DNA of 64,000 nucleotides from Carboxylicivirga sp. (GCA_025210475.1 JAOARW010000055.1:1-64000); one strand, 5' to 3'; shown: positions 24,934 to 35,004, counted from the first letter of the stretch. The notes: a model not told the origin generated them from the letters alone. Numbers and translations are program-made.

Positions 24934-25602
24934 ATGTCGATGCCGGATAATCAATTGCCAGAGCACAAGCTGAGGCTACGTGTGGAGGCATTAAATAATG
25001 AAGTACTGCGATTAAGAAAAACGACCAAAAAACAAACTGCCAAAATTGGCAACCTTCGTTTGTGGTTTTACTTCACCTTTGCCTTTTCAGTTACGCTTTT
25101 TACTTTTTTGATATTACAAGGTTTTATTCAAATTCCTGGTCAAATAAAAAACATTGAAGTTGCGCATAGCGTTGACACCGTTTATATCGAAAAAGAACTC
25201 AACATTGATTCTTTAAAGAAGATTACTTACAACACGCATAAATCAGCCATACCTAAAGACGATTACGACGGAGTATTATTCGCCATCCAGATTGGAGCTT
25301 ACAAAGATCGGGATTTGAGTGAATACAAAGAAAACATGCTTGGCTTGAAACAAGATACTTACGATAGCATTAATCAATTTACCCTTGGCGAATTTATTGA
25401 ATATGAAGAGGCACTCGATTTTTTAGCCATCGTACAAGACATGGGATTTGAACAAGCACATATCATGTCGTTTAAAAATGGTTATCGAATTCGCCTGGAG
25501 AATGCCCTGGCATTACGCCAAAAACTTAAGTCAACTAATAAAGAGGCTGATAAAGGATTTTTAGAAGCCAACGACGAACGCTTTGAGCTGCTGGCTCAAT
25601 AG
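24934..25602 (+). CDS. Membrane protein with coiled coil and SPOR-like domain
   Basis: A 222-residue protein. A basic N-terminal coiled coil (about 12-40) precedes a single membrane helix (about 44-67). The periplasmic part contains FAIQIGAYKDRDL (about 111-123), the usual opening strand of SPOR peptidoglycan-binding domains, followed by a pattern of two further strand-helix units. A cell-envelope role is likely. Single gene ending in a bidirectional terminator. The SPOR call is by pattern only. Confidence 0.6.
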   Translation: MSMPDNQLPEHKLRLRVEALNNEVLRLRKTTKKQTAKIGNLRLWFYFTFAFSVTLFTFLILQGFIQIPGQIKNIEVAHSVDTVYIEKELNIDSLKKITYNTHKSAIPKDDYDGVLFAIQIGAYKDRDLSEYKENMLGLKQDTYDSINQFTLGEFIEYEEALDFLAIVQDMGFEQAHIMSFKNGYRIRLENALALRQKLKSTNKEADKGFLEANDERFELLAQ

Positions 25603-25629
25603 GGAGACAGGGAATCAGGAGTTTTAAAA

Positions 25630-25660
25630 AAGCCCGACCAAAATCAATTTGGCCGGGCTT
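25630..25660. terminator. Bidirectional terminator
   Basis: A 13-bp stem with one mismatch (25630-25642 with 25648-25660), 5-nt loop, flanked by A's on the left and T-rich sequence on the right. It serves the SPOR-like gene (plus) and the act operon (minus). Confidence 0.82.
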
Positions 25661-25683
25661 CCTTTTCAATAATACTTTCTGCA

Positions 25684-26340
25684 TTACGATGGCGTTTCTG
25701 TTTCCGCCTCTACTTTCTCATCCTTATTTTCCAGCGCAGCCTTCTCCGCCTCATCTGCTTTTTTATGCAACTCTTCACGGATGTAAGATACAATCTTCCA
25801 TCGCTCATCCGGCAGTATTTGAGCTCCATGTGCGCCCATCACTCCATAACCAATGGTAATTACCTGGAAGATTTCTCCATCCGGATGTGTTCTTATCTTT
25901 TCAGAGTTTAAATCAGCCGGCAGGTACAAATATTTCTGTGAGGTATACAAATGTCCCTTTCCATCGCCCATATCACCATGGCAATGCATACAGTAGATAT
26001 CATACAAACGCTTACCTTCGTCTAACACAGACGCATCACCGGCATATGGATTTTGTAATTCTTGTCCGGCCCATGTTCGATTCACGTCTGTTTTTTCAAA
26101 ATCAAACGGAATCATTTCACGTGGAACGGTGCCTTCAACAGGCAATTGATTTGTGCGGCCATTCTCCCAGTTAGGATTTGATGTATAAGTCTCATAAGCC
26201 TGAGATTGTTCCATATCAGGAAAATAACTATGCCCCGGCTTATTACGGTCTTTATCACAGCTTGCCATAACGACAAGTGCAAATAAAGCTAGACCTACCG
26301 TTTTAATGTTACGTAAATACGTTTTATCGAATATTATCAT
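25684..26340 (-). CDS. actE: Alternative Complex III subunit ActE, mono-heme cytochrome c
   Basis: A lipoprotein cytochrome c. I start at ATG 26340, overlapping actF by 17 nt. The signal ends in the lipobox VMASC; one heme site CMHCH follows near residue 117, with a distal Met available in GYGVMGAHG. The C-terminal tail is rich in Glu and Lys. It passes electrons from ActA to the terminal oxidase. Last gene of the operon, before a strong terminator. Confidence 0.9.
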   Translation of the reverse strand: MIIFDKTYLRNIKTVGLALFALVVMASCDKDRNKPGHSYFPDMEQSQAYETYTSNPNWENGRTNQLPVEGTVPREMIPFDFEKTDVNRTWAGQELQNPYAGDASVLDEGKRLYDIYCMHCHGDMGDGKGHLYTSQKYLYLPADLNSEKIRTHPDGEIFQVITIGYGVMGAHGAQILPDERWKIVSYIREELHKKADEAEKAALENKDEKVEAETETPS

Positions 26341-27490
26341 AATCAAAGCTTTCTTTAAAGAATGGGTGATTTTCAGGAACCACAGGTGCTTTCGCAAAGT
26401 TTCTAAAAAATACATACAAGAATATACCAGCTACGAATACAGTCATTCCTATTTCGAGTATATTAAAGTCAGCATGGCCTATTGATCCCGGCATAATGGC
26501 CAAGTACATATCAATCCAGTGACCGATAAATACAATTACTGCTGCAGCAATGAGCCAGTTTAATCTTCGTTTGGTGCCACGTGCCATCAGTATGAGGAAT
26601 GGTGCTAAAAAGTTAATGATCACATTAGCATAAAATATACCTTCAAAATCCTGAATTCTTTTTACATAGTAGATTGTTTCTTCCGGAATGTTACTGTACC
26701 AAATCAACAGATATTGAGACACCCATAAGTAGGCCCAGAAGATACTGAACCCGAACAGATACTTTCCTAAATCGTGCAAATGCTCATCGTTAACATGCTC
26801 CATGTAACCCATTCGTTTTAAGATGAAAAGCAAAACAATGATTATGGCTACAGCAGAAACAAAGGTGCTAACAAAAATATACCATCCAAACAGGGTACTA
26901 AACCAGTGTGCATCAATGGACATAATCCAGTCCCAGGCGGATGTTGAACTGGTCACTGCAAAAATAACAATGAAGATTCCTGCAATGGTTCGCTGCTTAT
27001 GAAATAGCTTTATGTTGGCATCGGTATCCGTTTTCAGCGATGTTCTTCTAAACCAAACCACTAGCAGACTCCAAATAACAATATAGGCAACCGTTCTTAT
27101 ACTGAAGAACATAAGATTCAGATATGGTGCTTTGCCTTGTAGTACCTCATCCAAATGCTCGGTATGGCTCCAGTGGTAGATATCGTGCATACCTATCAGT
27201 ACCAACAACATAAATACACCTCCAATTGGCACATACATCGACATGGCTTCGGGAATCCGTTGCACTGCTGTGTGCCAACCCGATTCACCCAATGCATGAA
27301 CAATCACGAAAAAGGCAGCACTCATGGCAATGGCCAAAAAGAAAAAGCCGTTGAGCAATACATTCGCCCAAATTCGATGTGTATGATCCAGATTCATCGC
27401 TATTCCTGCCGCAGTCAGCAAGGCTCCTATAACAATCACAGCAACTAAAATGGACTTTATCTTTTTTGAAAATTCAAATGACTTATACAT
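26324..27490 (-). CDS. actF: Alternative Complex III subunit ActF
   Basis: A 388-residue membrane protein with ten predicted helices, the quinol:cytochrome c oxidoreductase membrane subunit ActF. It contains family-typical words such as SSTSAWDWIMSIDAHWFSTLFGWY and the WAYLWVSQYLLIWYSNIP helix. It is related to ActC in fold and helps anchor the complex. It is separated from actD by an 89-nt spacer rich in inverted repeats. Confidence 0.92.
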   Translation of the reverse strand: MYKSFEFSKKIKSILVAVIVIGALLTAAGIAMNLDHTHRIWANVLLNGFFFLAIAMSAAFFVIVHALGESGWHTAVQRIPEAMSMYVPIGGVFMLLVLIGMHDIYHWSHTEHLDEVLQGKAPYLNLMFFSIRTVAYIVIWSLLVVWFRRTSLKTDTDANIKLFHKQRTIAGIFIVIFAVTSSTSAWDWIMSIDAHWFSTLFGWYIFVSTFVSAVAIIIVLLFILKRMGYMEHVNDEHLHDLGKYLFGFSIFWAYLWVSQYLLIWYSNIPEETIYYVKRIQDFEGIFYANVIINFLAPFLILMARGTKRRLNWLIAAAVIVFIGHWIDMYLAIMPGSIGHADFNILEIGMTVFVAGIFLYVFFRNFAKAPVVPENHPFFKESFDYDNIR

Positions 27491-27516
27491 AGTTCAAATA
27501 ATTAGTATCAAGATTT

Positions 27517-27570
27517 AAGTATCAAGTATCAAGATTGGATTATTGTCTTGTGTCTTTCGTCTTGATACTT
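27517..27570. repeat. Inverted repeat in the actD-actF spacer
   Basis: The 11-base arm at 27524-27534 is matched in inverted form at 27560-27570, and the 10-mer AAGTATCAAG is also repeated directly at 27517. The word GTCTTGTGTCT at 27545 recurs in two other intergenic gaps of the window. It could form a hairpin that tunes downstream expression. Confidence 0.6.
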
Positions 27571-27579
27571 ATGTCTTAT

Positions 27580-28095
27580 TTATACATCATGATGTTTCAC
27601 CCCTTCAGCACCGGCTGATTGTAATTCAGACTGAAGTTCTTTACTATTTCCTCCCTTTACCTCGAGCAAAATTTGGAAACGATCATTGGTAACTTCCTCA
27701 TCAAAAATCACATTATCGGCTCCCGGCCCAAGCTTACTGCTAATCAGAAAGCCAAATACCAGAGCAAAAGCTGCCATCAAAACCGTTAACTCAAAAGTTA
27801 CCGGAATAAATGATGGAACAGACAAGAAAGGCTTACCACCAAAATTCAGCGGCCAGGCCTCGGTAAATACCCAGGCCTGAAAACCAAATCCTATGGTTGC
27901 CCCCATCACACCGGCAATAAACCCGGCACGCGGTAAGCGTGAGCGACGCATCTTCAGCACCTTGTCCAATCCATGAACTGGAAATGGCGTGCGAACATCT
28001 GCAATCTCAATATTTTTTTCCTGTAAGGCCTTGATTCCATCAACCAAATCCTTATCATCCAGATAATATCCTGAAACAAAAGCTTTTTCTGCCAT
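27580..28095 (-). CDS. actD: Alternative Complex III subunit ActD (DUF3341)
   Basis: A 171-residue DUF3341 protein. The soluble N-terminal part (YYLDDKDLVDGIKAL, then VHGLDKVLKMRRSRL) precedes two membrane helices at about 59-78 and 100-120, and a short C-terminal cytoplasmic domain. Family length and order match ActD. It lies 2 nt after actC. Confidence 0.92.
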   Translation of the reverse strand: MAEKAFVSGYYLDDKDLVDGIKALQEKNIEIADVRTPFPVHGLDKVLKMRRSRLPRAGFIAGVMGATIGFGFQAWVFTEAWPLNFGGKPFLSVPSFIPVTFELTVLMAAFALVFGFLISSKLGPGADNVIFDEEVTNDRFQILLEVKGGNSKELQSELQSAGAEGVKHHDV

Positions 28096-28097
28096 AA

Positions 28098-29465
28098 TTA
28101 CTTTCCTTTCTTAATAAACTTTTCGGTTGATGTTTTTAGTACACTCTTCACTTCCGCAATCGCTATCACAGGGAAGAAACGTATAAATAAAAAGAACAGG
28201 GTGAAGAATAACCCGAAGGTGCCGATATAAATACCAACTTCAACCCATGTTGGCGAATACATACTCCAGCTCGATGGCAGGAAGTCGCGATGCAGTGATG
28301 TAACGATAATCACAAATCGCTCGAACCACATACCAATATTCACAAAGATGGAGATGACGAATGTTGCCGCAAAGCTTCGGCGTATCTTCTTAATCCAGAA
28401 CAACTGTGGCGTTATCACGTTACAGGTCATCATAATCCAGTAAGCCCACCAGTATGGTCCGAATGCACGATTGACAAATGCATATTGCTCGTAAACCACA
28501 CCCGAATACCAGGCGATAAACAGCTCGGTAATGTAAGCTATACCCACAATGGAACCGGTGGCAATGATAATCTTGTTCATCGACTCCAGATGCGCCTTGG
28601 TAATATAGTCTTCCAGGTTAATGGCTTTACGCGTAATAATCATCAGTGTTAACACCATGGCAAAACCTGAAAATACCGCACCTGACACAAAGTAAGGCGG
28701 GAAAATGGTGGTATGCCAGCCGGGAATAACCGATGTTGCAAAGTCAAAACTTACGATGGTATGCACTGATAATACAAGTGGAGCAGCTAAACCTGCCAAT
28801 ATCAAACTCATGGACTCGTGGCGTGCCCAGTGACGAGCTGAACCTGTCCATCCAAAGCTTAAGAACCAATAGACTTTCTTTTTTAGGCCCTCTTTCAAAC
28901 GGTCACGAATGGTTCCAATATCAGGAATTAATCCCATGTACCAGAACAATAGTGAAACGGTCAGATAAGTTGAGATGGCAAATACATCCCATAAAAGTGG
29001 CGAGTTAAAGTTCACCCATACGTCACGTGTGTTTGGATAAGGGAATATAAAGAATCCCAATGGCAATCGTCCCATGTGAATCAAAGGAAACAGACCGGCA
29101 CACATTACGGCAAAGATGGTCATTGCCTCGGCGCTTCGGTTAATGGATGTACGCCATTTCTGACGAAACAATAACAGGATGGCTGAAATAAAAGTACCGG
29201 CGTGACCAATACCTACCCACCATACAAAGTTGGTGATTCCCCATCCCCAACCGATGGTTCTGTCCAAACCCCAGGTTCCAATTCCATCCCATACGGTGAT
29301 AAAGATGGAGAACAGTCCGAATCCCAGTGCAATTAATGCTAGTGTTAAACCTCCAAACCATAGTTTGCCAGGCTTACCGGTCATCGGGGCGTATATATCC
29401 TCGGTAACTTTTGTGTAGCTTTTTTCTCCGCTAATGAGCGGCTCTCTTACTGGTGATACGTACAT
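28098..29465 (-). CDS. actC: Alternative Complex III subunit ActC (NrfD-like)
   Basis: A 455-residue NrfD/PsrC-type membrane protein with about ten helices that carries the quinol site. The opening DIYAPMTGKPGKLWF and the GIGHAGTFISAILLLFR helix are typical of ActC. The start codon overlaps the actB stop (TAATG), pointing to translational coupling. Confidence 0.94.
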   Translation of the reverse strand: MYVSPVREPLISGEKSYTKVTEDIYAPMTGKPGKLWFGGLTLALIALGFGLFSIFITVWDGIGTWGLDRTIGWGWGITNFVWWVGIGHAGTFISAILLLFRQKWRTSINRSAEAMTIFAVMCAGLFPLIHMGRLPLGFFIFPYPNTRDVWVNFNSPLLWDVFAISTYLTVSLLFWYMGLIPDIGTIRDRLKEGLKKKVYWFLSFGWTGSARHWARHESMSLILAGLAAPLVLSVHTIVSFDFATSVIPGWHTTIFPPYFVSGAVFSGFAMVLTLMIITRKAINLEDYITKAHLESMNKIIIATGSIVGIAYITELFIAWYSGVVYEQYAFVNRAFGPYWWAYWIMMTCNVITPQLFWIKKIRRSFAATFVISIFVNIGMWFERFVIIVTSLHRDFLPSSWSMYSPTWVEVGIYIGTFGLFFTLFFLFIRFFPVIAIAEVKSVLKTSTEKFIKKGK

Positions 29466-32428
29466 TAGCTTAGCGTTTTATTTTTGTCTTTGTTTCTTAC
29501 TTTCGATAGGTACACCACTGATGGTAGAGTGTGCAACTCCTCTAATAATCCATACTGACGAGCATCTTTTAATAACTTAGATACTTTGCTGTTAGGATCA
29601 TTCATATCGCCAAAGGTAATGGCATCGGCCGGACACGTTTGTTGACAAGCCGTTTTAATTTCACCGTCTGCCAACTGACGACCATCTTTCTTAGCTGTCA
29701 GTTTCTTATCCTGGATACGCTGAATACAGAAAGAGCATTTTTCGATTACACCCTTCGCACGAACTGTCACATCAGGATTCAACACCATGCGTTTCAGGTC
29801 TAGCGTCATACCTGCCGGATCAACCCGGTTATTCGGAATTGAATCGGCACCAGTATAATCGTACCAATTGAATCGACGTACTTTATACGGACAGTTATTA
29901 TTACAGTAGCGTGTTCCGATACAACGGTTATAGGCCATCTGGTTAATACCTTCTGAACTATGGTTAGTGGCAGCTACCGGACAAACATTCTCACAAGGTG
30001 CATTATCGCAATGCTGACACATAACCGGCTGGCGAACCACCTCCGGATTATCGGTATCACCCGAGTAATAACGGTCTAAACGAAGCCAGTGCATCTCATG
30101 CGAACGACGCACTTCATTACGACCAACTACCGGTACATTGTTTTCAGCCGAACAAGCTACCACACAAGCATTACACCCGATACATGAATTCAGGTCAATC
30201 ACCATTCCCCAGTGATGTCCTTTGTACTCATGCTTGTTATATAAAGTTGTATGCAGTTTTTCTACCTTCTCGTGCATCTCATTGCCCGATGCCGGATTTT
30301 CCAGATACTCGGCAATGGTTGTTTCACGAACCAAAGCACGGCCTTCCATGGAATGATGCGACTGTGTGGCAGCCAACTCATAGGTTGATCCGGTTGCCGT
30401 CGCTTCTACTTTTGGCACCACATAAGAACGGTGTCCATTGGTTAGTTTAACGAATGGATAAACATCCTTTCCTAAATCACTGGCTACACGTCCGGCGTTG
30501 GAGCGACCATAACCTACAGCCACAGCTAAAGTATTGCGTGCCTGCCCAGGTTGAACCAATACTGGCAGTTCAACGCCATTTACATTGACCACATCACCTT
30601 GTGTCCAACCACGAAGGGCTGCAAAAGCCGGCGAAACGGATACATAGTTATCCCAGCAAACACGAGAAACCGGGTCTGGCAATTCTTGTAACCAAGGATT
30701 ATTGGCCAAAGTACCATCGCCAACAGGCACATTCTGATACAATACCAACTCCAGATCATTTGAAGAAGCAGGAGCACTAAAACCTCCACTTAACTTCGAC
30801 AAATTATGTTCCTGATAGGTCAAGTTCTTAGCACTTTTGTTTTCGTCAGCAACAATACCATCGCGCAAGCTAACCTTCCAGAATGTTTCAAACTGCTTGC
30901 CTTTGGCTAAAGCGAGATTATAAATATTTTCTTTCCAGTATAACTTGATAAAATCGTAATAAGTGCCTTCAAAGCCGGCCCAAGCCATCAGGTTTTCTTG
31001 TGCTGTTCGTGTTTTAAACAATGGACGAATAGCAGGCTGTGTTAATGTATACACCCCGTCAACCAACTCGGTATCATCCCATCGCTCCAAAAAGTGAGGC
31101 GCCGGCAACTGATAATTACAAAGCAAAGAGGTTTCGGTCTGTTGCGATTGCACTGCCAAACGAAGGGGAACTTTTTTAATGGCTTCCTCAGTTCGGCCAT
31201 TAAGCGGTGCGTGATAAACAGGGTTGGTTTCCCAAAACATAACAGCACCTACTTTATTAGCATCCATTCGGCCCAATAAGGCATCAAATGATTTATCATC
31301 TCCCTGGTAAAGATTAACGGGTCTGTCAATAAGGATGGTCTCCCCATAGTTTTTCAACAGCTTGTTAATTTCCACAACCAAACTTTGAATAGCTGCATCA
31401 TTTGTACCCGATACAACCAACGATTGGCCTCTAAGTTTTACCAGCTCTTCAGCTACTTTATCTATTTCATCCGGTCCTTTAACCATGGCGACCATTAAGC
31501 CTGATCGCTGCGCTATGGCTAAATACAAGCTATTTAGGAAATATCCTTCATCAACTGCCGGCATTGGAACCCTTTCATCGGCATTCGAGCCGGTTAATGT
31601 CATTATTGGCTCAAACTGGACATGGCGCATCATCTCACGTTGTCCATCAGTAAGTTTTCGTACCGATGCATACTGACGCCCAAAAGCAGTAGGCTGTAAC
31701 CATGTTCCCAGGAAATCAGCATTAAACCCAACGACTAACTTCGCCTTATCAAAACGGTACGATGGAATAATGGCTTCGCCAAAGCTTTGTTTGTATGCCT
31801 CGCGAATAGCCGAATATGAATAAGCGTCAAAGGTTTCGTGAACCACAAATGGGTACTTAGCAATAAAATCAGCGATCAACTTCTTAGTTGATGGACTGAT
31901 AATACTTGGCGTAACAATAACAAATTCTTTGGATGCATCCCATGTTGCAAGCGTCTCTGTTAACTTAGCGTCCACATCTTCCCAGCGAATGGGATTGCCA
32001 TCTAATGTTGGTTGAGCCGGGCGCGACTCATCGTATAAATTTAATAAGGAAGCCTGCACTCGCGCCGAAGCAGAACCACCAGTCATCTGGCAAAGGTCAT
32101 TACCTTCGATTTTTATCGGACGACCATCACGCACCTTAACAAGAATAGGTACCATTTCGGCTCCATCGTAAAACGTTGATGCATAATAATTGGCTGTTCC
32201 AGGCTTTACTTCCTCGGGTTGAATCAAATAAGGTATGGCTTTCTTAACAGGTCGTTCACATCCGGCTAGTACGGCGGCCGATGCGATACTGAAACCGAAG
32301 TACTTTAAAAAATCACGACGGCTATTTTTTGACGAATCTGTATCAGAAAGTACCACCGAAGATTTCTTCTCTTGCGGAGCTTCTTCAGCAGGCAACAAAT
32401 CTTCAAGGCTTCTCCAGTATTCTTTCAT
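29465..32428 (-). CDS. actB: Alternative Complex III subunit ActB (Mo-oxidoreductase-like/Fe-S)
   Basis: A fusion of a molybdopterin-oxidoreductase-like domain, which holds no cofactor in known ACIII, and a four-cluster ferredoxin domain. I start at ATG 32428 (MKEYWRSLEDLL, usual for ActB), not the TTG upstream. A Tat signal SRRDFLK leads to a lipobox-like LAGC. The C-terminal third carries the cluster motifs CIGCNACVVAC, CQHCDNAPCENVC, CIGTRYCNNNC and CSFCIQRI, with CQQTC near the end. Exported subunit joining hemes and quinol site. Confidence 0.95.
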   Translation of the reverse strand: MKEYWRSLEDLLPAEEAPQEKKSSVVLSDTDSSKNSRRDFLKYFGFSIASAAVLAGCERPVKKAIPYLIQPEEVKPGTANYYASTFYDGAEMVPILVKVRDGRPIKIEGNDLCQMTGGSASARVQASLLNLYDESRPAQPTLDGNPIRWEDVDAKLTETLATWDASKEFVIVTPSIISPSTKKLIADFIAKYPFVVHETFDAYSYSAIREAYKQSFGEAIIPSYRFDKAKLVVGFNADFLGTWLQPTAFGRQYASVRKLTDGQREMMRHVQFEPIMTLTGSNADERVPMPAVDEGYFLNSLYLAIAQRSGLMVAMVKGPDEIDKVAEELVKLRGQSLVVSGTNDAAIQSLVVEINKLLKNYGETILIDRPVNLYQGDDKSFDALLGRMDANKVGAVMFWETNPVYHAPLNGRTEEAIKKVPLRLAVQSQQTETSLLCNYQLPAPHFLERWDDTELVDGVYTLTQPAIRPLFKTRTAQENLMAWAGFEGTYYDFIKLYWKENIYNLALAKGKQFETFWKVSLRDGIVADENKSAKNLTYQEHNLSKLSGGFSAPASSNDLELVLYQNVPVGDGTLANNPWLQELPDPVSRVCWDNYVSVSPAFAALRGWTQGDVVNVNGVELPVLVQPGQARNTLAVAVGYGRSNAGRVASDLGKDVYPFVKLTNGHRSYVVPKVEATATGSTYELAATQSHHSMEGRALVRETTIAEYLENPASGNEMHEKVEKLHTTLYNKHEYKGHHWGMVIDLNSCIGCNACVVACSAENNVPVVGRNEVRRSHEMHWLRLDRYYSGDTDNPEVVRQPVMCQHCDNAPCENVCPVAATNHSSEGINQMAYNRCIGTRYCNNNCPYKVRRFNWYDYTGADSIPNNRVDPAGMTLDLKRMVLNPDVTVRAKGVIEKCSFCIQRIQDKKLTAKKDGRQLADGEIKTACQQTCPADAITFGDMNDPNSKVSKLLKDARQYGLLEELHTLPSVVYLSKVRNKDKNKTLS

Positions 32429-32520
32429 ATTATTCAAGTTTTGTATCAAGAGTTAAGACATAAGTTTCAAGATTAGCTTCATCTTGTGTCTTGCATCCTG
32501 CATCTTAAATCTCATTTTTA

Positions 32521-33663
32521 TTAATGGTGACATTTCATACAATCGTTAGCGCCAATATCAGCTGCCTGAATGGAGTCGCGAACACCTTCTGCTAAATCTT
32601 TATGCAGTGCCTCGAAGGTTTTGTAATAGTCATTTCCTTTAAAATTAACATTGGTTTCTTTGTGACAGTCTAAACACCAGCCCATCGACAAATCATTCTC
32701 CTGTTTTAGAATGTGCATGTTTTCAACATCACCATGACATTCCTGACAATCGCGCTGACCTACATTAACGTGTTGCGCATGACTAAAGAATACGTGATCG
32801 GGTAAATTATGAATGCGCACCCACTCGATGTCTTTATTATTCTCATAGGCATCTACCACCTTGGCAATTTCGAATTGACCTGAATGAGAGCCATTACGAA
32901 CCACCTGGTGACAATTCATACACAAACCAGCACTTGGTAAACCTGCTGATTTACCTTCATCGGCATTGGAGTGACAGTACAAACAATCAATTTTATTATC
33001 ACCGGCGTGTACTTTATGCGAGAACTTGATTGGCTGATCAGGCATGTAGTCCTGACTTCGACCTAAATCAATAGCATCGTGAGCCACAATTTTTAATTGA
33101 TAACTGACACCAAAAATGATGATCAGAATATGGACAGCTTTGTATGGAATCTTCTTGGTGAAGAACATATCCACCAAAGCCAAAGCCATAACACCACCCA
33201 GCAATAAGAATATCAATAATTTATTAATGGACAATGGCTGATCTTCAACACCGGTTTCGGCTAATTGTTGAAGATAACCTTGCAAATGAAACAACTGTTC
33301 ATCATCCAATTGGTATTTCACATGCACCTTTTCGCGCATGGCACCCGATGGAGTCAACAAATGCTCCTTAAATGTAGCCAAATCCATTTCAGCGGCTACT
33401 TTAGCCATTTCAAATGCGGAAGGATTCCAGTTAATACTATCGCCAGAATACATCGTGTGACACGATACACATGACTGGGAACCATCTCCAGTTGGAATTA
33501 ATCCATAGAATAGTCGTTCTCCGACCTTTACATCAGGCGCAGGCCCCTCTTTTTTTGCATACACCTGCGTCAATCCTGTAAAATGATACAGAATAAGCAG
33601 AGCAAAGAAAAACTTTAAGATTTTTTTCCCGAGACAAAGGGACCTTGATAAAGTCTTTACCAT
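32521..33663 (-). CDS. actA: Alternative Complex III subunit ActA, six heme sites
   Basis: A multiheme cytochrome c that starts the act operon. I start at ATG 33663; a TTG at 33675 is the only reason for a longer frame. Six CxxCH motifs occur in order: CVSCH, CLYCH, CMNCH, CQECH, CLDCH and CMKCH. The first lies in an added N-terminal periplasmic segment (with ERLFYGLIPTGDG) before two membrane helices; the other five form the usual pentaheme domain. ActA of characterised complexes is pentaheme, so the extra heme is notable. Confidence 0.92.
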   Translation of the reverse strand: MVKTLSRSLCLGKKILKFFFALLILYHFTGLTQVYAKKEGPAPDVKVGERLFYGLIPTGDGSQSCVSCHTMYSGDSINWNPSAFEMAKVAAEMDLATFKEHLLTPSGAMREKVHVKYQLDDEQLFHLQGYLQQLAETGVEDQPLSINKLLIFLLLGGVMALALVDMFFTKKIPYKAVHILIIIFGVSYQLKIVAHDAIDLGRSQDYMPDQPIKFSHKVHAGDNKIDCLYCHSNADEGKSAGLPSAGLCMNCHQVVRNGSHSGQFEIAKVVDAYENNKDIEWVRIHNLPDHVFFSHAQHVNVGQRDCQECHGDVENMHILKQENDLSMGWCLDCHKETNVNFKGNDYYKTFEALHKDLAEGVRDSIQAADIGANDCMKCHH

Positions 33664-33813
33664 AATTTGTCGCAATTAGTTTCTGAATCTGATCTGACTT
33701 AACTTCTGAAAGCCGCGATTTTCCTCAGGTTCTTTTTATATTTTATTGTTATTTTTTAACAATTCAACTTTCAAACATTGATAACGATTCAATGATTAAA
33801 TTGTTTAGCCCGA

Positions 33814-33821
33814 CAAATATA
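33814..33821 (-). promoter_or_regulatory. Possible -7 box of the act operon
   Basis: TATATTTG on the minus strand fits the consensus. It lies about 150 nt before actA, so the leader would be long. No -33 box is clear. Confidence 0.35.
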
Positions 33822-33835
33822 TTATTTCAGACCTT

Positions 33836-34945
33836 TTATTCCTTTATTTTTTCAGTTAATTTTTGAACCAATTTATAGTTGAAGAAGAACTCCCTGGCAA
33901 TCACCCGGATAATTGTATAAACAGGTATCGCCAAAAACATACCAATAATCCCGGACATGTATCCTGCCATCAAAATTAATATGAAGATTTCCAGAGGGTG
34001 TGCTCTAACACTGGCTGAAAAAATGAAGGGTTGAAAAACAATGTTATCAAGTAATTGCACAATTATAAAAACAAGCAATACCCCAAACATGTAATGCATA
34101 AACTCAGGAGGAACACCCATCTGTACATATACAACCAAAGCCACTAAGAAGCCAAAGAAAGCACCAATTAAAGGCCCCATGTATGGAATAACATTAACAA
34201 AGCCCGAAAATAATCCAATGATGATGGCATGCTGCAATTCGAGGCCAACCAATAACAAACCAAGAGAAACAACCACGCTTATCAATGTTACCTGAATTAT
34301 GATTCCAATAAAATAACGACGTAATAAAGTCTTAATTGAGGCCAAGACATGCTTAATTCCTTCTTCAAAATGATTTGGGATAAAAAGCAATAAGCCTTGC
34401 ACGATTAACCATTCTTCCTTTAGAAAGAAAAAAGTGATGAATGAAACACTAAAGGCAAAAATAAACACGCCCCCCACAAAGCCGGCCAATGATGCAAAAA
34501 GATTACGCAGACGGGAAAAATCAAAAAAGGTTATCGCAGTATCTTTAATTTGCCCTTGAATCACTTCTATACCAGCCTTTCCAAATTCAGTTTCTTTTAA
34601 CGGTTCAATAAACGAACCCAATAATCTGTCAGCTGTTTCAAACACGGCATCCAAATCAACATTTGAAAGAAAATGTATTTCCTTTACAATAAACGGTACA
34701 CTGACACGAAAGAATACAAGTACAAAAACCCAGAGTGTAAGTACAGTAAATAATGCCGATAACGAATTCGATGGCTGCCATTTTCTTATTTTAATGCGCT
34801 TGATTAAATCAAATATGGGACGGGCCACCAATGAAAGCACAGCCGACACGATCAGAAACGACACAACAGCCCTGAAATACCAGATTAGCATGATTGCTAA
34901 AGCTGAAAAAATCAACCAGATTATATATTTTAAACGTTCGCGCAT
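33836..34945 (-). CDS. AI-2E (PerM-like) family membrane protein
   Basis: A 369-residue protein of the AI-2E/PerM family with about eight helices: two close pairs at each end and a long amphipathic middle region (about 95-155). The conserved block VIPYMGPLIGAFFGFLVAL and the near-terminal GMFLAIPVYTIIRV are present. Members export diverse small molecules or exchange ions; the name does not imply autoinducer transport. A -7-like box TAAATTTG lies at 35012-35005. Confidence 0.88.
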   Translation of the reverse strand: MRERLKYIIWLIFSALAIMLIWYFRAVVSFLIVSAVLSLVARPIFDLIKRIKIRKWQPSNSLSALFTVLTLWVFVLVFFRVSVPFIVKEIHFLSNVDLDAVFETADRLLGSFIEPLKETEFGKAGIEVIQGQIKDTAITFFDFSRLRNLFASLAGFVGGVFIFAFSVSFITFFFLKEEWLIVQGLLLFIPNHFEEGIKHVLASIKTLLRRYFIGIIIQVTLISVVVSLGLLLVGLELQHAIIIGLFSGFVNVIPYMGPLIGAFFGFLVALVVYVQMGVPPEFMHYMFGVLLVFIIVQLLDNIVFQPFIFSASVRAHPLEIFILILMAGYMSGIIGMFLAIPVYTIIRVIAREFFFNYKLVQKLTEKIKE

Positions 34946-35004
34946 ACACTTGTAATCTTAAGTAAAAGCACGTGAATTAAAACCATAAAATCAAGTTAGT
35001 ACGA

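Noticed and set aside
25684-33663. Polysulfide or nitrate reductase operon
   Set aside because: NrfD and Fe-S subunits fit either, but DUF3341, ActF, the multiheme ActA and mono-heme ActE together define Alternative Complex III.
33836-34945. Quorum-sensing AI-2 exporter
   Set aside because: The family name is historical; no luxS or other AI-2 gene is nearby, so no signalling role is claimed.
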